64,000 bases of DNA, from assembly GCA_949126835.1 (NCBI GenBank), contig OX421505.1:1855587-1919586 (forward strand). The letters are read 5' to 3'. The notes under the pieces were generated by a model that saw only the letters and a program-made list of their open reading frames with translations, was not told where the DNA came from and did no database searches. Below are positions 11,901 through 21,236 of this stretch, one piece after another (within the stretch, counting starts at the first letter, position 1; every line of letters begins with the position of its first letter). The translations under genes and the position numbers were made by a program. This stretch comes from Anisus vortex (lineage: Eukaryota; Mollusca; Gastropoda; Planorbidae).

Positions 11901-14232
11901 GTTTGTTTCATGAAATCCAATTTGTGAATCTGTGTTGATCCCAGTCCCCAGAACAAATTTCTTGTTGTGAAACTTTGCTGCGACAACAGTGAATCCATAC
12001 CCACAGGCAATGTCATAGGGCTGCAAGTTACATTAGACAATGAAATGAATATATTATAATGGATATATAGCACAAGACATTAGCATGAAAGGTCATAAAG
12101 CTGTTTATATATGTTATTAATGAACAAATAATGTTCCCAAATATTTATTTATTAAAGACAAAAAACCTATAATCAGTTTAAAATTGGACTTTTTTTCCTA
12201 ACAATAATCTGTTTTGGAAAAAAACATTAACTTCCCTACTAATATAACCAAGGTTCTGGGTTTGAATTTCTGGTGAAGACTAGGATATGTTTCCGGGACT
12301 GAAGGGTGTCCCTGAGTCTGCCCAGCTCTAATGGATATCATTAGTTATGGTAAAGTAAAGGCAGCTGGGCATTGTGCTGGCCACACAATCCCCTAGTATG
12401 GCATGGCCACAGAAACTGGTTGTAAAAGTACTTCTATAACACTCTAGCTTGGTGTAACAACTGAACTTTATTCTTATTCTCTTATAGCACATTACATTAG
12501 CACATCACAGCCATTCGTACATTCATTCCTTATTCATACACCTCCATGAACCAACTCACTCTATCCAGCCAGTCACATAAACAATAACACAGAGCTATCA
12601 GGTCACTTACTCCGGGTCAACACATTACAATAATACAGTCCAATATGTGTCACTAAGTCTCAGTCAGTTTATAATTATTCCGTCCCTTACACACTCACAG
12701 TTACACAGTCACTATTACTGTTACGCTGGTGACATTATAATCAATTTGGTCAAACAGGTCCTTTACTTAACTCAACATGCAGAACAGAGATTATAGGTTT
12801 AAAATGAAAACAATTACAGAAAGACAAGTTTATGACAGGTTGTGAGGATGGAAGGTTACTCAAAATTGCAATGCCAAAAGAATGGGAGTGGGCGAGAAAA
12901 TCTGGACTTGGGGGGAACAAGTTTTGTTTGCCAGACTTGAAACAAGTACAATTTAAAATGACCACCCACAACGGGAAAAGCCACGCCCCATAAACATTAA
13001 GCTGATACTATTGAGAATCTCAAGCTAATGATTAAAAAAAAAAAATGTTAACCTTGAGTTGCTGAATATCAAAGAATCGAACTCTGGCGGGCCTGTTGAT
13101 TTTGTTGAGAACGAACAAATTGCCGCTGAACTTTAAATCTGGTCTGACGTAGCTGGCAATACCTGGTCAGAAAAACAAACAACAGAAATTGAAACCACAA
13201 TATGAAAAAACAAAAAGTGTTGTAAATGAATCAAATGAAAATATTGGTTGCAAAAAAGTAAAACTATCCCTTGCCCATAATGTGGCCAGTAAAGAAGAAG
13301 CGTCTAAATATCATATAAAAGGTAAAGACTTATCAAAATACTGTAGGGCCCAATTGTCTTCTATTTAAAAGATATATCTGAAATGTGTATATATTAGATA
13401 AGAATCATCTTTCAGCCAGGAAATACAATGGCTCAATAGCTGACTCCTAAATGATAGGCCTACTTTTTTCTTGTACGATAAATGGTATGATAGTTTGTGC
13501 GAATGTCTATTGTGTTTGAGTACAAATGGTTCTTCAATATTGTTTTAAGTATGCTGAAAAACGGAATTTAAGTAATCAAATCAAATTTCCATTTATTTGG
13601 ATCAATAAAGAAATCTTATCTTATAATTATAATACTTGTTCTACTTAGTGGTGAAATAAATGGGGCATGGTGACCGAGCTGCAGCCTGTTCGGCTGGCGA
13701 TCCGAAGGTTCAGGGTTTGAATCGTGGTGAAGGTGGAATTTTTTTCCCGGACTGGAGGATGTCCCTGAGTCTACACAGCTCTATTGGGTACCTGACATTA
13801 GTCAGGATAAGGTAAAGGCCACTGGGCTGGCCACACATCCCCTAGTATGCCGTGGCCACAGAAACTGGTGAACGCTGCTTCACCGGTCCTATTATCAAAT
13901 TTGGTCTGAAGGGTACATTTTTGTACTTAGAGGTGAAATGTAATCAATTAATTTCAATATGAAGTTAACATTAGAGTTAGTTGAATGGGTTTATTACCTA
14001 GTGCTCCAGACATTGCCCCTCCCCAGGCATAGATGATGGGAGTCTTGGCAGCATTCTCTCCCACATACTCATGCACTATTTCTTTTTTGGCCTCTCGCTT
14101 AGCATAGTTTTTCCGCCAGTTGTTTCTCTGTGGGATCAGTCTGAAGGATGCTGAAGACACTGCCAGCAACTTGTGATTTGAGCCACAATGATTGCATAGT
14201 CTTTGGCAGGCTACCACAGCGTGAAGTGTCAT
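2853..14232 (-). CDS. RCC1L: RCC1L, mitochondrial RCC1-like G-exchanging factor-like protein (12 exons)
   Basis: Coding exons in transcript order: 14232-13998, 13162-13053, 12020-11891, 10191-10063, 9524-9458, 7950-7899, 7782-7698, 7352-7242, 6094-5936, 4356-4183, 3137-3052, 2930-2853. All introns are GT-AG, every phase is compatible, and the exons total 1,416 nt (471 residues plus stop; human RCC1L is about 464). The product shows serial RCC1 beta-propeller blades with CGxxHT/S and WG motifs, for example CGQDHTLFLTGSGEVYSCG, VFVWGFGILGKGPNL and FFPWR followed by ACGLDHMV, closely following human RCC1L (WBSCR16). The first ~55 residues are basic and Ser/Ala-rich, as expected for a mitochondrial presequence. 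RCC1L is known to act in mitochondria, in large-ribosomal-subunit/16S rRNA maturation, and is reported as an OPA1 exchange factor. The start is the Met at 14232; an in-frame Met also exists at 14277, but a CCCAG just before 14232 could be a splice acceptor, so 5' exons may be missing. Introns are filled with SINEs, MITEs and minisatellites. Confidence 0.93.
3052..3137 (-). CDS. RCC1L: RCC1L exon 11
   Basis: Encodes DKGDVFTWGRNNSGVLGLGE then DKNQFFPWR. Acceptor ATTACAG, donor GTGAGT. Confidence 0.92.
3187..3775. repeat. 22-bp minisatellite, about 26 units
   Basis: A tandem array in RCC1L intron 10-11, only 50 bases upstream of exon 11. The unit contains ttgattgatgggaggtaaac. Variants group in blocks (gtgaac units to the left, gtaaac units later), which points to local unit amplification. 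Confidence 0.9.
3827..4142. repeat. 74-bp tandem repeat, about four units
   Basis: Repeat starts fall at 3910, 3984, 4058 and 4133 (74, 74 and 75 apart), each with aaagttagttatcatataac; a diverged partial unit precedes them. It abuts the 22-bp array on one side and ends 40 bases from RCC1L exon 10. Confidence 0.88.
4183..4356 (-). CDS. RCC1L: RCC1L exon 10
   Basis: Encodes DQGQVFVWGFGILGKGPNLE to DLESGLTYLAAQN. The donor was chosen at GTGGGT because this phase joins to DKGD of the next exon; another GT lies 4 bases further on. Confidence 0.88.
4515..4777 (-). mobile_element. tRNA-derived SINE (family A), copy 1
   Basis: On the minus strand it begins ggggcatggtagccaag (A-box-like), then B-box ggtttgaatcc, and ends gaagggtactttac. 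A direct repeat, acataaggagt, flanks both ends (4504-4514 and about 4778-4788), a clear target-site duplication. It lies in RCC1L intron 9-10. Confidence 0.85.
4814..5464. mobile_element. TTAA-flanked MITE-like element (piggyBac-type, diverged)
   Basis: TTAA at 4814-4817 and 5461-5464 brackets imperfect inverted ends, sharing the core GGCCCTTTGAGTCG on the left and, on the right after reverse complement, GCCCCTTAATTAGTCG. The left end resembles the TIR of the element at 31,530. No transposase frame is visible. The TIR match is imperfect, so the call is tentative. Confidence 0.42.
5936..6094 (-). CDS. RCC1L: RCC1L exon 9
   Basis: Encodes DSGELFGWGNSEYNQLGLV to VAGGSMCALLN. Acceptor CACAG, donor GTAAGG. 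Confidence 0.92.
6365..6993. repeat. 45-bp minisatellite, about 14 units
   Basis: A near-perfect tandem array in RCC1L intron 8-9. The unit contains accacaaaccatcacttatc and tggcctggctgtgctatg. Because 45 is a multiple of three and no stop occurs, two plus-strand frames stay open through the array, one reading MTTNHHLSTTWPGCA repeatedly. No splice signals or start context support translation, and the array is antisense to RCC1L, so I treat it as non-coding. Confidence 0.93.
7242..7352 (-). CDS. RCC1L: RCC1L exon 8
   Basis: Encodes GQGHYKSTGKPERVKGDIEG then VKIVSLGSRGDCSLAVS. Acceptor TTGCAG, donor GTGAGT. Confidence 0.92.
7698..7782 (-). CDS. RCC1L: RCC1L exon 7
   Basis: Encodes VMCGQDHTLFLTGSGEVYS followed by CGLGADGQT, the best-conserved blade. 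Acceptor TTCCAG, donor GTGAGA. Confidence 0.93.
7899..7950 (-). CDS. RCC1L: RCC1L exon 6
   Basis: A 52-nt exon encoding KNQTVNNLLEISDDVVK. Acceptor TATAG, donor GTAGAT. The joined Y-S at its start matches the corresponding place in human RCC1L. Confidence 0.85.
8903..9180 (+). mobile_element. tRNA-derived SINE (family A), copy 2, with 12-bp TSD
   Basis: Complete copy with B-box gggttcaaatcctgg. It is bounded by a perfect target-site duplication, tatgaatcttca, at 8891-8902 and 9181-9192. It lies in RCC1L intron 5-6. The perfect TSD suggests it is fairly young. Confidence 0.9.
9458..9524 (-). CDS. RCC1L: RCC1L exon 5
   Basis: Encodes VFTLGNNAHGQCGRTIVEGE, a typical RCC1 strand-turn segment. 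Acceptor CCCCAG, donor GTAAAT; exits with two bases of a Ser codon. Confidence 0.9.
10063..10191 (-). CDS. RCC1L: RCC1L exon 4
   Basis: Encodes KILDQLIEPSRLRLP and the blade motif ALACGRAHTVIVVKDEG. Acceptor TTCCAG and donor GTGAGA. Confidence 0.9.
10384..11410. mobile_element. piggyBac-type MITE with perfect TIRs and TTAA target sites
   Basis: Left end TTAA-CCCACAAACTG (10384-10398) and right end CAGTTTGTGGG-TTAA (11396-11410) are perfect inverted repeats flanked by TTAA. A subterminal inverted pair (tgtggtgtagaat / attctgtggtgtgg) adds support. No transposase coding is visible in about 1.0 kb. It lies in RCC1L intron 3-4. TTAA plus ends opening in CCC is the piggyBac pattern; the superfamily is inferred. 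Confidence 0.8.
11596..11840 (-). mobile_element. tRNA-derived SINE (family A), copy 3
   Basis: Minus-strand copy with head gtggcacggtggcctag and B-box gagttcgaatcctgg. The flanks share taaattgaaag / taaattggaaag, a slightly decayed TSD. It lies just downstream of the RCC1L exon 3 donor. Confidence 0.85.
11891..12020 (-). CDS. RCC1L: RCC1L exon 3
   Basis: Encodes PYDIACGYGFTVVAAK and GTGINTDSQIGFHETNKG, the second RCC1 blade. Acceptor TTGCAG and donor GTGACT. A SINE lies 50 bases downstream of the donor. Confidence 0.9.
12251..12419 (+). mobile_element. tRNA-derived SINE (family A), copy 4, both ends truncated
   Basis: Starts within the B-box region (ggttctgggtttgaattt) and stops at cacagaaactgg, so the tRNA-like head and the last ~50 bases of the tail are missing. 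It lies in RCC1L intron 2-3. Confidence 0.75.
12422..13050. other. Intronic DNA, no assignment
   Basis: Between a SINE and RCC1L exon 2. A segment rich in cac/aca words at 12,470-12,730 and an AT-rich remainder. I see no exon, repeat partner or ORF I can defend. Confidence 0.4.
13053..13162 (-). CDS. RCC1L: RCC1L exon 2
   Basis: Encodes GIASYVRPDLKFSG... to FFDIQQLK, in the linker region between the first RCC1 motif and the CGYGFT motif. Acceptor CCAG and donor GTTAAC; entry phase 1, exit phase 0. Confidence 0.88.
13662..13930 (+). mobile_element. tRNA-derived SINE (family A), copy 5
   Basis: Full-length copy with head ggggcatggtgaccgag and B-box gggtttgaatcgtgg. Flanks ttagtggtgaaat and ttagaggtgaaat form a TSD with one mismatch. 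It sits about 70 bases past the RCC1L exon 1 donor. Confidence 0.85.
13998..14232 (-). CDS. RCC1L: RCC1L exon 1 (coding part)
   Basis: Encodes the presequence and the conserved YVGENAAKTP...YAWGGAMSGALG opening of blade one. It ends with one base of a split Gly codon before donor GTAATA. Usage upstream of Met 14232 is uncertain. Confidence 0.85.
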
Positions 14233-14277
14233 AACTACTGGGTGAGAAAATAAATGGTATTGTAGGGCATTGTACAT

Positions 14278-15086
14278 GTAACCTTATATGTATGTAGAGT
14301 GTATGCCTAGCATTTACATTCTTCTACGAATACACCATTTTAATCTTTGTTCTTTTATGTTTCTATCAAACCATGTCTGTTGCGACTCTATGGGTTCCTC
14401 ATAAAGTCTACCTATATGACAAGTATGGATGATTGCATTCGTTTTTAAATGTATGATTTCTTTTATTACAATGTGTGCTTTGGCTTTGTAGTAGAAACAA
14501 ATATTTGTCATAATTTGTATTTTATGTTAAACTAAAAAAAATTAATGAGTAATGGCTGTTATGAGCTATGCCGCCTATGCCTTGCACTAATGACTAATAG
14601 TTTTGTGGACAATTTAATTTTGGTCATGACTTGACTTACTTTCTTTTTCACACTGAATACTCTGATGGGTTTGTTAGGTGTGTTTGTAGGAGCATGAGGC
14701 ATATATATTCTGATTAAAAAAACGTGATTTCTGCCAACTAACGAAAATTAGAGAGAGGGAGGTGGCAGATGAGATTCATTGAGATGGCAGTTGTTATTTA
14801 TTATTTAGTTTAGAGTTTTGTTTTTATTAAAAATGCCTACAAATACAAATAAACACATTAAATATTACATAGATGATATAGTTATATAAATCATATAAGA
14901 CTATAAGTTACTATAATTATAACTATAAGGATAAGGCCATATGCCATAACTTGACCATAAGTATAAGTCATAAGGTCTGAGGACTGAAGATAATAACACA
15001 ATTAAATATCACAATAATAAGTAAGAATGATTTCACGTTTTAAACTACTATTAGTATTAGTATTAGTTTATTAGTAAAGTGTAGAC
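14278..15086. other. AT-rich region upstream of RCC1L
   Basis: No coding signature. It may hold unrecognised 5' UTR sequence of RCC1L, whose exon 1 is preceded by an acceptor-like CCCAG. Confidence 0.35.
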
Positions 15087-16536
15087 TTAGGGCAGGTTTC
15101 ACAATAAGGTTTTCAAAAGTTCCCTTTTTAAACAAAATATATATTTTAAGCTTTGTCACTGTATTATATATCATTTTAAAGCCTAGAAACTGAGGAATCC
15201 GAATATGAAGGTTAGAAAGTCAGCCGACTTTCCAATGTTTTATAATTAATAATTTTAAAATCGGGAAATTCTGTCTGGCACAGTTTTGCCGGCGCAAAAA
15301 AATACACGAGACTAAACAGCTGCAAAATATTATAAAAACGTACAATATTGTGTTTTTTTTATATTTTTATGAAAAATAAACTTATAATACTTGAAATATC
15401 ATCATTTGTGTTGTGTTTTGTTATTAATTTCACAAATAAACTAATAATTTTGCATCCTTAGGTCATTAGGCCTAGGATATGTGGTACCGGAAAAAAAAAA
15501 ACAACATGGCGGCCATTTTGTACTTAAAACGTGGTTTTAGCGAAAAGCATAAAGAGATATTATTTTTATGTTTAAACAATTACTGTTCGCGTAAATTTAG
15601 TTGTAAAACATTTAATAATATTGCGATGTTAATGAAAATCGTAAAGAAGAACTTAGAAATAAAAAAAGAAATGCGTAAATAGCGTTTTACTGTAAATTAT
15701 CGATAACGGCAGAGCATGCGGTCCTCGGCGGTGTTACGAAACCCTAATGGGAACATAACAGACAGACACGAGTAAAATAATTATATTAAATCGAAAAACG
15801 CATTTTTTAAGTAAAAAAACGCGTCAAATAGAACAAAACGGCTATCCGATTGGATTTATATTTTAAAATTCACTCGAGCGCATTTTAAAATTAATGAAAA
15901 ATCGATTCAACTTTTTCGGGGTAACGTAAGGTTCTCTTGACAGAACAAGTTTTTGTTATGTACACCCGATGGTTTTTAGCAAATAAAATAAAATTTGTGG
16001 CTGAATATTTAAAAATAATGCCGTTTTTATGAATTAATATTTATTGGGATTAAATTTGGAGAGTTTTAGAAATCTACAATGACTTTATCTATTTTTAGTT
16101 CGAGTTTTAGGCCTAGCCTTGGGAATAAAGAAAAAATTCCAGACACGGTGTAAAAAAACTAAGAGATTTGAAAAATTGTTTTAAAAAAAAATAAACATAT
16201 GTAACGACTTTCATTGCAAGTATAGCATATTATAACATATGCATGAATGAAAAACATCCAGAAATCGCGTTAATTTTGCTTTTTAATACTTTTACTTAAA
16301 GCTTTTCAAGTAGGTACAAAAAAAGGGGAAATGGGATCTGCATGCTTTGTTACGTTACACGGCATAAAAAATATAATAAACAACACTAAAATAAAATAAA
16401 AACTCACAATATTGATTTTGCTGATACTTTTATTACATATAAACACAAACAAGTAAAGAAAACAACATTTTGTACATAAATTTTTTTTTCTTCAAATATT
16501 CAAAAAAAGTTGACCATTTGGTGAAACCTGCCTTAA
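15087..16536. mobile_element. MITE-like element with GGCAGGTTTCAC inverted ends
   Basis: The 12-base end ggcaggtttcac at 15091-15102 is exactly inverted at 16521-16532 (gtgaaacctgcc); weaker similarity extends to about 20 bases. The right end is followed by TTAA (16533-16536), while the left is preceded by TTAG (15087-15090), possibly a mutated TTAA. About 1.44 kb, AT-rich, no transposase seen. Confidence 0.5.
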
Positions 16537-17654
16537 CCTTAGGACTTTGACTTAGACTTAGGCCTAATATAGGCACTTCAATAAAAATTTCATATTAATA
16601 ATTCAGCCATAAAACCAACACTGTTAGATAGAGCTAGATGAGATCTTTTAAATGACACCTCATTTGTATTTCTAGGTCAACTGGGAGGGGAGATATAAAT
16701 TTTTTAGCGCTTGAAAATAGTGTGTTTTTTAATAAAGAGAAAACCTGCCATTTTTGAGATCAAATTATGATGTAAGGTTTTTTTAACCTTTGCACCGGAA
16801 GTATATTAATTAAGTTTTAATAAATCACTGATCTATGCAAGTTTATGTAAATGCAGTTTTCCTTCTTTGGCATTGCATTGGCTTTGTTACTAAAATTTCA
16901 TCACTTAAAAATTCAAAACTTTTAAATTTCATATCCGATTTAAAAAAAATGATATTTTATTGGAATCCTCTTTTCAAGCCCTTTACAGTGATACATAATT
17001 TATAACAAGAAATCATTCATTTATTTTAAAATTTAAAAAATAGTCGAGGACGTTTGCTTTAACAAAGTTTCGGTTAAACTTTTTAATGTTTTCTATAAAT
17101 AAACACATTTTTGGCAGAAGTAACCCATTGGCCATTGACGGAAATGTTCTAATGAGCCTAGACAGTGACTGTACTAAAAAATTCATAACTAAATCAGGCA
17201 TGATCAGGCACGAATGAAATTAAAAAATTTATCAAGTATATATAACATATTTTATCAAATAATATTAACTATTTCCACTTATGTACACTTTATATTAATT
17301 TTAGCACTTTAAACTTACCCTGCTAATGAATCCTAATTTTTAATGAAAAAAAACGATCTTAACATAAAATTAATGACATAGTTTAGAAAAGTTTCTATTT
17401 TTTTATTCAATTGATGTGTGGATGTTGGTGGGTGATTTAAATGCTCAGTTTTATGGTCAATTGTGTTAGACTATATTTTAACAGACGCCATTAAATGTGT
17501 TGCAAAAATTAAATGGCTATAAATTGACCTCATTTGACATGCGCGGAACAGCGATATTGAAGTGTCTACCTAATACTAATACTCTATCTAATAGTAATTC
17601 TAAACTAAATACTAAATGAGACAAATTTGAAATTGAAATCTCAGAAATGATTCT

Positions 17655-17765
17655 CAACCTACCTAGTAGTAGTGGCCTACTAGTAGTAGTAGTAGTAGTC
17701 TAGACTCTAGTCTAGTGACACTCTTCTGACTTCTAAGTCTAGACTCTAGATCTAGATTTAGAATT
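17655..17765. repeat. Low-complexity CTAGTAGT-rich tract
   Basis: Runs of agtagtagtagtag and tctagactctagtctag words. Simple-sequence character only; a similar smaller tract is at 19,155-19,185. Confidence 0.6.
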
Positions 17766-18505
17766 TCGTGACACTCGAGCTAGTCCGACCTAGTCTGAGC
17801 AGCTCACTGTCCACTGTCAAGTTTCAAACGCAAACAGCTGTAGATGTTAATACAAACAACAAATATGGAGAGAAAAACTTTACACTGGTAAATAATGTGG
17901 TGCCTAATCAGAAAATTAATGTCACGTTACACATATTTAAAAAAGTAAATGTTTTGTGTTTGATAAGACTATGACAAACTTTAGCACAACACACACAGGT
18001 ACCGGTAGTTGAAGTTTTAAACATCAAATCTTAATACGCTAAAGAGTTGCGCACTGACCTAGAAAGAAATTGTTATTTTATTATTTTCTTAATTTTGAGT
18101 TTCTGGTGTTTGTTAACTTTATATTCTTTAGCATAAACATTATAATATTATATTAACATGATCATTTGATAAAAACATCCAGGGAATTTTTATTTATTTG
18201 GCTGTCATTTCGGAAAAAAGCATTTTGGTTATTGCTGAAAAGTTTGTCCCCGCGCAATGCAAGCTTCTGACGACTTAACTTATTATAGTCTTTGATATTA
18301 TATAGCCTATATAATATATATAGATCTATATATCTACAAAAGTCTAAGAGCGAAAGTAAGTGAACAACGTGGTTCAAAGTATAATAAACACGTTTAAAAA
18401 AAACACATTTGTTTAGATCAAAGACTATAAAGTCTTTGGTTAGATCTAGGTTGTTGAGCACAGTAGGGTAGGCCTATCAACAGTAGCCTAAACTAAATTT
18501 TAATC

Positions 18506-18517
18506 GTCTCGCGAGAC
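18506..18517. promoter_or_regulatory. GTCTCGCGAGAC palindrome (CGCG promoter-type element)
   Basis: A perfect 12-base palindrome in AT-rich DNA. TCTCGCGAGA is an established core-promoter motif of TATA-less genes in animals, bound by BANP in vertebrates. It could mark a start site for RCC1L or the neighbouring gene, but nothing else here proves transcription. Confidence 0.3.
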
Positions 18518-19898
18518 AAAAGGAAGCCAACAAAAAAAAAAGGACTAATCTATAAACTAGGCGTTATAAGGTCTACGTCTACAGTCTACATGCCCAAATA
18601 TATTATAAGCGTATTTTTTAAAGTTTTATATTTGTTATTAGATCTAAATCTTTTGGGACATTAACATATTTCATTCTCAAAGTGTGAGAAAATGAAAGGT
18701 GCACATTTTTGTGATTGTAAGCATATTTGTGACAACATGCTGTTTTACATTTGTTTGTTTTTTCCTTTCAAATAAATCTTTCTTTTTTTTAGACTAGTCT
18801 ATTTATCTAGAAAATGTACCGGTACGAGAAAAACAAAAGTTGAAAAACTGATTTGGCCATGAGTTTAAATAGGCCAAGTCAACGTGACCGCTAGATTGGT
18901 TATAGCTTAGAGTGGTGTCCCCTTGGTGGTGAAAAGAAAAAAAAAGGGAAAAAATTGTGTTAGAATTTTTGACCGATTTTACAACGAGATCTAAAGCCAA
19001 CATATTTAGAAAGTGTAGGCCTACTCTTTTTAAACAAAATATGCATGAATAAATGCATTTAACGTATAATTATATTAGGTATTTCATCATCACGAGTGTT
19101 TTTATAAAATAAGTGCAGTATGAAAATTATAGGATTATAGGAGGGGAATACGCCGCTAGTACTACTAGTACTAGTAGTAGATAGGCTGATTCGCCGTGAT
19201 TCGGCGCAACGACACAGTTTAATGACACAGCCACAGAGCCAAGCAAGCCTAACGATATAAACTCAAGAATAAAGGTTAGTAAAGCCACTGCCGTAGGCCC
19301 TGGGTAAGCGAATAGTCTACATAGATCATAGACAAAAAATGAACCAAGCAGAGCGCACAAATATTGGTTTATATTAATTTCTTATTAATTATTCGCTAAT
19401 GATAATCATGACATTCATGTTAATGGTAATGGTAGTAGTAGTTGCCTATATTATATATTCCTATATAAGTTAATATAACCCTAACTAGTATATTTCAAAA
19501 ATTATAATATTAAATAGTCTATAGTCTATACTAATATAAATATAGGCCTACTAGTCGTAACTAGTAGTATTAGTCTTAGTATTATCCAGCTAGCCTAATA
19601 AAGTGAACTTGGTCTTTGCTTTTTCTTTATAATATTAAATTTGGTTGTAATTGTAGACCCTATTTTTTAAATAAAGGCCTATTCACATTAGGCCTACTAT
19701 ATATTATAATATATTTATACTGACATTTTAAAGTTATAATTATATATAATTTATAATATATATATAATATAACACATATAGGCCTATTAGGCCTATATAA
19801 AAATATAAATAAGAAGCAAGACAGGCAAATATTGAGTAGGCCTATCTAGTGGTTATAGTCATCAATAGCTAACTAGACAATAGATCTATTATTATCAG

Positions 19899-20250
19899 GC
19901 CGGCTGGTCCTGCGGTTAGTAGGCTACACCGGCACCGGACTGTCAACAAAACGGCCCAGGTTCTAGCCCTGCAGGAGTTTTGGGCATTGGATGTAATAAC
20001 ATTCTACCTAGAAGGAACGTCTGTAAACTTTAAAAGTCAATTTGTGAAGCTGGCTGGTCCAGCGGTCAGTTCACCGGACTGTCAACCAAAAACCATCTGA
20101 CACGTCGCGGGTTCTATCCTGGCCACCGACGGATCCCTGTCGCCCTGCAGGAGTTTAGGGCCTGTAAACATATTTGCGCCAGCAGGCAGCAGTGTGTTTA
20201 CAGAGCGCACTGAGCATGCGAAAATAGCATGGATAGACACGCTATATAAA
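19899..20250 (+). mobile_element. tRNA-like SINE (family B), two head segments in a row
   Basis: Two related tRNA-like heads: 19,902 on (ggctggtcctgcggttag, caccggactgtcaa, B-box-like ggttctagccctg) and 20,046 on (ggctggtccagcggtcag, caccggactgtcaa, gggttctatcctgg). Both continue into gccctgcaggagttt. After the second comes a tail, gagcgcactgagcatgcg ... gcatggatagacac, which recurs inverted at 24,216-24,275. The source tRNA cannot be named. Confidence 0.6.
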
Positions 20251-20274
20251 TAACCAGTTTAATTTAATTTAATT

Positions 20275-20745
20275 ATCCGTATGAGTATGACATTAGACAT
20301 TAAAAAATTAGATCAAATTAAAAAAAGAGCTGCAAGGTTCATAACTAGTGAATATTCCCAATTGACTAGAGTAACACCATTAGTCAAATCACTAAACCTA
20401 GAAACACTAGAGAACAGAAGGGCAAAGAGTAAAGTAATAATAATACATAAGGCATTAAACTCTAATTTAGAAATACAACCCTATAACAACCTGTTGCAAA
20501 GCTCAGATAAACATAAAGACAAAAACACTTTCCTTATCCCCTATGCGAGAACAAATGCATATAAGTACTCTTTCTTCCCCAGTGGCCTTCGGGCATGGAA
20601 TGGGTTGCCTGAACAAACCAGGAAAACCAGTAAATCAACATCATTTAAAACCCTTTATCTAACAGAAATGCAGGACTAGACTCGAACCATGGATGTGCCT
20701 GGGACACAATAATCTTCTTTACAGAAGGAGTGTCTGTACTGAGCC
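20275..20745 (+). mobile_element. LINE ORF2 C-terminus and 3' end
   Basis: An open frame from 20281 to 20679 reads QIKKRAARFITSEYSQLTRV ... ending [18 protein letters not shown], the standard C-terminal end of Jockey/CR1-type LINE ORF2 proteins. Past the stop, the sequence through ataatcttctttacagaagg matches the 3' parts of the fragments at 28,726 and 43,168. The frame is intact for 132 codons but the catalytic RT and endonuclease parts are absent. Confidence 0.85.
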
Positions 20746-21186
20746 TATCTATAGAATATAGACTCTTCTAACTAGTGTGGCATAGTTCACAGGGAAGGGT
20801 GGAGGAGGACATCAATATCTATAAATATCTCTATCCTATCAAACCTAATATCGGCTTGCCTAATTTAATGCATGAGAAACATTAATATTTAGTCACTATA
20901 ATAAATTTTGTTGTGACCTCGACCTATAAAATGTGTCCCTGCCTTATAACAAAAAGAAAACTTGTTTAACAGTATAAGGAAGTCTGATTTTGTAGCAAAC
21001 TTCTTTAATGTGTGTGTGTGCTGAAGGATAGGTAAAAAGTTTTTTTGTCATGAAGCATATTTTAAGAAAGATATTTTTCATTTGTTGTAAAACTTTTAGG
21101 CCTACATCTCTGATACGTTTCTGCTCAAAACGATAGAATGACTTCATCACAGTGATGGACATAAGCACACTAAAAGCCCTTTCACC

Positions 21187-21236
21187 TTAATGTTGACAGA
21201 CTATCTTCACTTCATGCAAGCCATCACAGGTGTAAA
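21187..21236 (-). CDS. Unidentified gene, exon C with stop
   Basis: Acceptor TTGGTCAG. Reads VYTCDGLHEVKIVCQH then TAA. No AATAAA was seen on the minus strand in the next 250 bases, which weakens the terminal-exon reading. Confidence 0.35.

Larger units (their letters stand above)
16540..19890. other. AT-rich intergenic stretch, no gene seen
   Basis: Contains several TAGGCCTA octamers, short (AGT)n/(CTAG)-like runs at 17,655-17,765 and 19,155-19,185, and a CGCG palindrome near 18,510. Open frames here are short and AT-rich. No exon with good splice signals was recognised. It is the likely location of RCC1L 5' exons or promoter. Confidence 0.4.

Noticed and set aside
12422..12735. Possible solo LTR beginning TGTAAAAG
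   Set aside because: No matching end, target duplication or second copy in the window.
15479..15682. 67-codon ORF starting near an ATGGCGGCC word
   Set aside because: Lies inside the MITE-like element at 15,087-16,536, Lys/Asn-rich, with no homology signature.
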